A DNA stretch of 8,396 bases from positions 1 to 8,396 of the forward strand of contig CATPBY010000216.1 of assembly GCA_955652845.1 (NCBI GenBank). Reading direction: 5' to 3'. Below, piece by piece: positions 6,892 through 8,396 of this stretch. The translations under genes and the position numbers were made by a program. The notes under the pieces were generated by a model. The model saw nothing but the letters and a program-made list of their open reading frames with translations. It did no database searches and had not been told where the DNA came from. Each line of letters starts with the position of its first letter. The first letter of the stretch is position 1. Source of the stretch: an uncultured Terriglobales bacterium. Its GTDB lineage: Bacteria; Acidobacteriota; Terriglobia; Terriglobales; Acidobacteriaceae.

Positions 6892-8124
6892 ATGGCAAGG
6901 AAAAGCGGTCCTACCATCTTGCAGGAAGAGTTGTATCCATTGGCCGACGAGCAGTCCCGCGAGGATCTGGACGACGCGCGGCTGCTTGACTTGGACGTGG
7001 AACAGGAATCGCCCTTCCTGAGAGCACAAAACCGCGTTTCTGCACGCCGGGCTTCCCTGCCGAGAAAGACTGCAGCTCGCCTGGTTGTTGCCGCGCTGGC
7101 TGCGAGCATCATTTTCATTTGCGGGATCGGGGTCGCTGCCCTCTACCACTATGGAGAGAGGTCCTGGCGCTTCCGGATTGAATCAAGCGACGATGTCGAA
7201 ATCGGCGGGCTGGAAAACGTTACCCGCCCCCAGGTAATGGAAGTCATGGGCGGCGACATTGGTCGCAACATCTTTTTTGTGCCACTGGCGCAACGCAGGA
7301 AGCAGTTGGAACAGATCCCGTGGGTGGAATCGGCAAGCGTCATGCGGTTTGCCCCAAATCGCCTGAAGATCGAGATTCATGAGCGCCAGCCAGTCGCATT
7401 CGCCCGAGTGGGCTCGAGAATCCTCCTGGTCGATGCCCTGGGCACTCTCATGGAACTGCCGGGCAAGAAGAAGTATTCATTTCCAGTAATCCTCGGAATG
7501 AACCCTGGCGAACCGCTATCCACCCGCACGGCGCGCATGAAGCTCTACAACGAACTGGTCACCCAGCTGGATTCCAGCGGAGCACACTACTCTCAAGAAC
7601 TCAGCGAGGTGGATCTCTCCGATCCCGAAGACGTGAAGGTTATAGCCAGCAATCCCCAGGGGGAGGTGCTGATACATTTGGGCGCGTCTAACTATCTGGA
7701 GCGCTACAAAGTTTACGTGAGTCATGCCCGGACGTGGCGGCAGCAATTTGACGAACTGGAGTCGGTGGACCTGCGTTATGACCGCCAGATTATTGTGAAT
7801 CCGGATCTGCAAGGCAGGGCGAAACCGGCTCCGCTTACAGCATCTGCAGCCAGAAGAGCCATGGCAGCAGGGGTGAAGCCAGCTGCGTTATACAGTCAGG
7901 AGACGTTCACGCCTGATACCGATGTTTCCACACCAACGTCAAGCACAGATTTGAAATCTGCGACAACCCGCCCCGCACATCACAAGTATGTGGTTAAGCG
8001 GGCGAAGACAAAAACAAGAACAAAAACAAAGAAGGGCGCTGCGACCGTGCAAGCCAATGCGAAACCGGCGCCGAGGACGAACAAACCCAGCCCGGCGATT
8101 GCCAAAGGACAGGGGCCCCAATAG
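6892..8124 (+). CDS. ftsQ: Cell division protein FtsQ (POTRA domain) with long basic C-terminal tail
   Basis: FtsQ is a bitopic divisome protein that binds FtsL/FtsB and links early to late division proteins. The 410-residue product has a cytoplasmic N-terminus (1-62) with an acidic block (12-39) followed by basic residues, one membrane span (about 64-85), a POTRA domain (about 94-163) containing GLENVTRPQVMEVMG and IPWVESASVMRFAPN, then the FtsQ beta domain starting at HERQPVAFARVG (163-174) and running to about 305. The POTRA/FtsQ features are typical. Residues 306-410 form an Ala/Pro/Thr/Lys-rich tail absent from textbook FtsQ, making this protein much longer than E. coli FtsQ (276 residues). 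The ATG at 6892 is preferred to the adjacent TTG at 6889. No clear Shine-Dalgarno is seen. The stop is two bases before ftsA, indicating tight coupling. Confidence 0.93.
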   Translation: MARKSGPTILQEELYPLADEQSREDLDDARLLDLDVEQESPFLRAQNRVSARRASLPRKTAARLVVAALAASIIFICGIGVAALYHYGERSWRFRIESSDDVEIGGLENVTRPQVMEVMGGDIGRNIFFVPLAQRRKQLEQIPWVESASVMRFAPNRLKIEIHERQPVAFARVGSRILLVDALGTLMELPGKKKYSFPVILGMNPGEPLSTRTARMKLYNELVTQLDSSGAHYSQELSEVDLSDPEDVKVIASNPQGEVLIHLGASNYLERYKVYVSHARTWRQQFDELESVDLRYDRQIIVNPDLQGRAKPAPLTASAARRAMAAGVKPAALYSQETFTPDTDVSTPTSSTDLKSATTRPAHHKYVVKRAKTKTRTKTKKGAATVQANAKPAPRTNKPSPAIAKGQGPQ

Positions 8125-8126
8125 GA

Positions 8127-8339
8127 ATGGCGAACCAGTATCAGCATCTCGTGACGGCAATCGACGTGGGAAGCGCCAAGACATGTGTGCTGGTGGCTGA
8201 GATCACCGACGCAGGTCTCCGTTATCGCGGACACGGTGTGGTTGAATCCAGAGGATCGCGCAAGGGCATCATTGTTGACCTCGATAAAGCCGTAGGCTCG
8301 ATCCAGAAAGCCGTGGAACAAGCCGAGGACCTGGTTTGA
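8127..8339 (+). CDS. ftsA: Cell division protein FtsA, N-terminal part, interrupted by in-frame TGA
   Basis: FtsA is an actin-like ATPase that anchors FtsZ filaments to the membrane and recruits later divisome proteins. The 70 codons seen here are the start of domain 1A: AIDVGSAKTCVLVAEI (residues 11-26) is the phosphate-1 loop strand pair of the actin fold, and SRGSRKGIIVDLDKAV (41-56) and QAEDLV (65-70) match the conserved continuation. FtsA is normally around 400 residues, so this is only a fragment. The frame meets TGA at 8337-8339, but the downstream bases keep FtsA-like residues in the same frame to the window end (see next entry). The start follows the ftsQ stop by two bases; AGGGG at 8111-8115 is a possible ribosome binding site, and AGGA abuts the ATG. 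Identity as FtsA is firm. Whether the stop is real is doubtful. Confidence 0.88.
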   Translation: MANQYQHLVTAIDVGSAKTCVLVAEITDAGLRYRGHGVVESRGSRKGIIVDLDKAVGSIQKAVEQAEDLV

Positions 8340-8396
8340 GTTAATTTTGAAGATTCTATGGTGTGGGTTTCGGTTGCTCTCGTTCGCAGCGTCAAC
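8340..8396 (+). other. ftsA: Continuation of ftsA after the in-frame stop, degraded or poorly sequenced
   Basis: Read in the ftsA frame these 19 codons give VNFEDSMVWVSVALVRSVN. They align without gaps to remembered FtsA sequences; in B. subtilis the matching segment starts MVGFPL and goes on IVGVNGNYI. Positions where Gly is expected are TGA, TGG (8364-8366) and GTT (8373-8375), each one G-to-T change away from a Gly codon. This is the next part of ftsA domain 1A and not a new gene. The sequence runs off the window here. Confidence 0.6.

Noticed and set aside
6711..6989. Plus-strand open frame of 92 codons spanning the spacer before ftsQ
   Set aside because: It overlaps the end of the small gene and the first codons of ftsQ in another frame, has no recognisable domain, and has no ribosome binding site.
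8337..8339. TGA read as glycine (alternative genetic code), since it aligns with a conserved Gly of FtsA
   Set aside because: murD in this window ends at TGA exactly where MurD proteins end, and no internal TGA occurs in the other genes. Neighbouring Gly positions are also changed to Trp and Val, which recoding would not explain.
8330..8396. Frameshift in ftsA
   Set aside because: Homology continues in the same frame after the stop with no gap, so substitution rather than an indel is the cause.
1..8396. Mobile elements, CRISPR arrays, tRNA or rRNA genes, attachment sites
   Set aside because: I saw no direct-repeat arrays, transposase motifs, terminal inverted repeats or tRNA-like cloverleaf blocks; the DNA is almost fully used by conserved dcw genes.

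Overview
The window is a stretch of a bacterial division and cell wall (dcw) cluster, with every gene on the + strand. The order is mraY (5' end missing), murD, ftsW, murG, murC, a small unrecognised membrane-anchored gene, ftsQ, and the start of ftsA. The chromosomal setting is clear. The style of the proteins (FtsA N-terminus, FtsW motifs, moderately high GC by eye) suggests Acidobacteriota, perhaps Terriglobia, but that is an impression from memory and not a computed assignment.

Bases 1-942 hold most of MraY, which makes lipid I. MurD (1070-2443) and MurC (4814-6253) are the cytoplasmic ligases adding D-Glu and L-Ala to the UDP-MurNAc precursor. MurG (3682-4758) turns lipid I into lipid II. 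FtsW (2537-3628) polymerises lipid II at the division site. FtsQ (6892-8124) and FtsA (8127 onward) belong to the divisome: FtsQ scaffolds FtsL/FtsB and FtsA ties FtsZ to the membrane. The set thus covers precursor synthesis, lipid-linked steps, septal polymerisation and divisome assembly. Gaps run from 2 to 146 bases, consistent with one or a few co-transcribed units. The only place where a separate promoter looks plausible is the AT-rich spacer before ftsQ.

Three things depart from an ordinary dcw cluster. First, murB and ddl, which often lie between murC and ftsQ, are not there; the slot holds a 138-residue protein with one N-terminal hydrophobic segment and a helical, probably coiled-coil body. 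Second, FtsQ carries a long low-complexity, very basic C-terminal tail. Third, the ftsA frame hits an in-frame TGA at codon 71, yet the following 19 codons still align without gaps to FtsA, with conserved glycines replaced by one-base changes. That looks like poor sequence at a contig edge, or less likely real decay.

I see no mobile elements, tRNA or rRNA genes, CRISPR arrays or convincing Rho-independent terminators. No undescribed multi-gene system is evident; the best candidate for something new is the small coiled-coil protein next to ftsQ.
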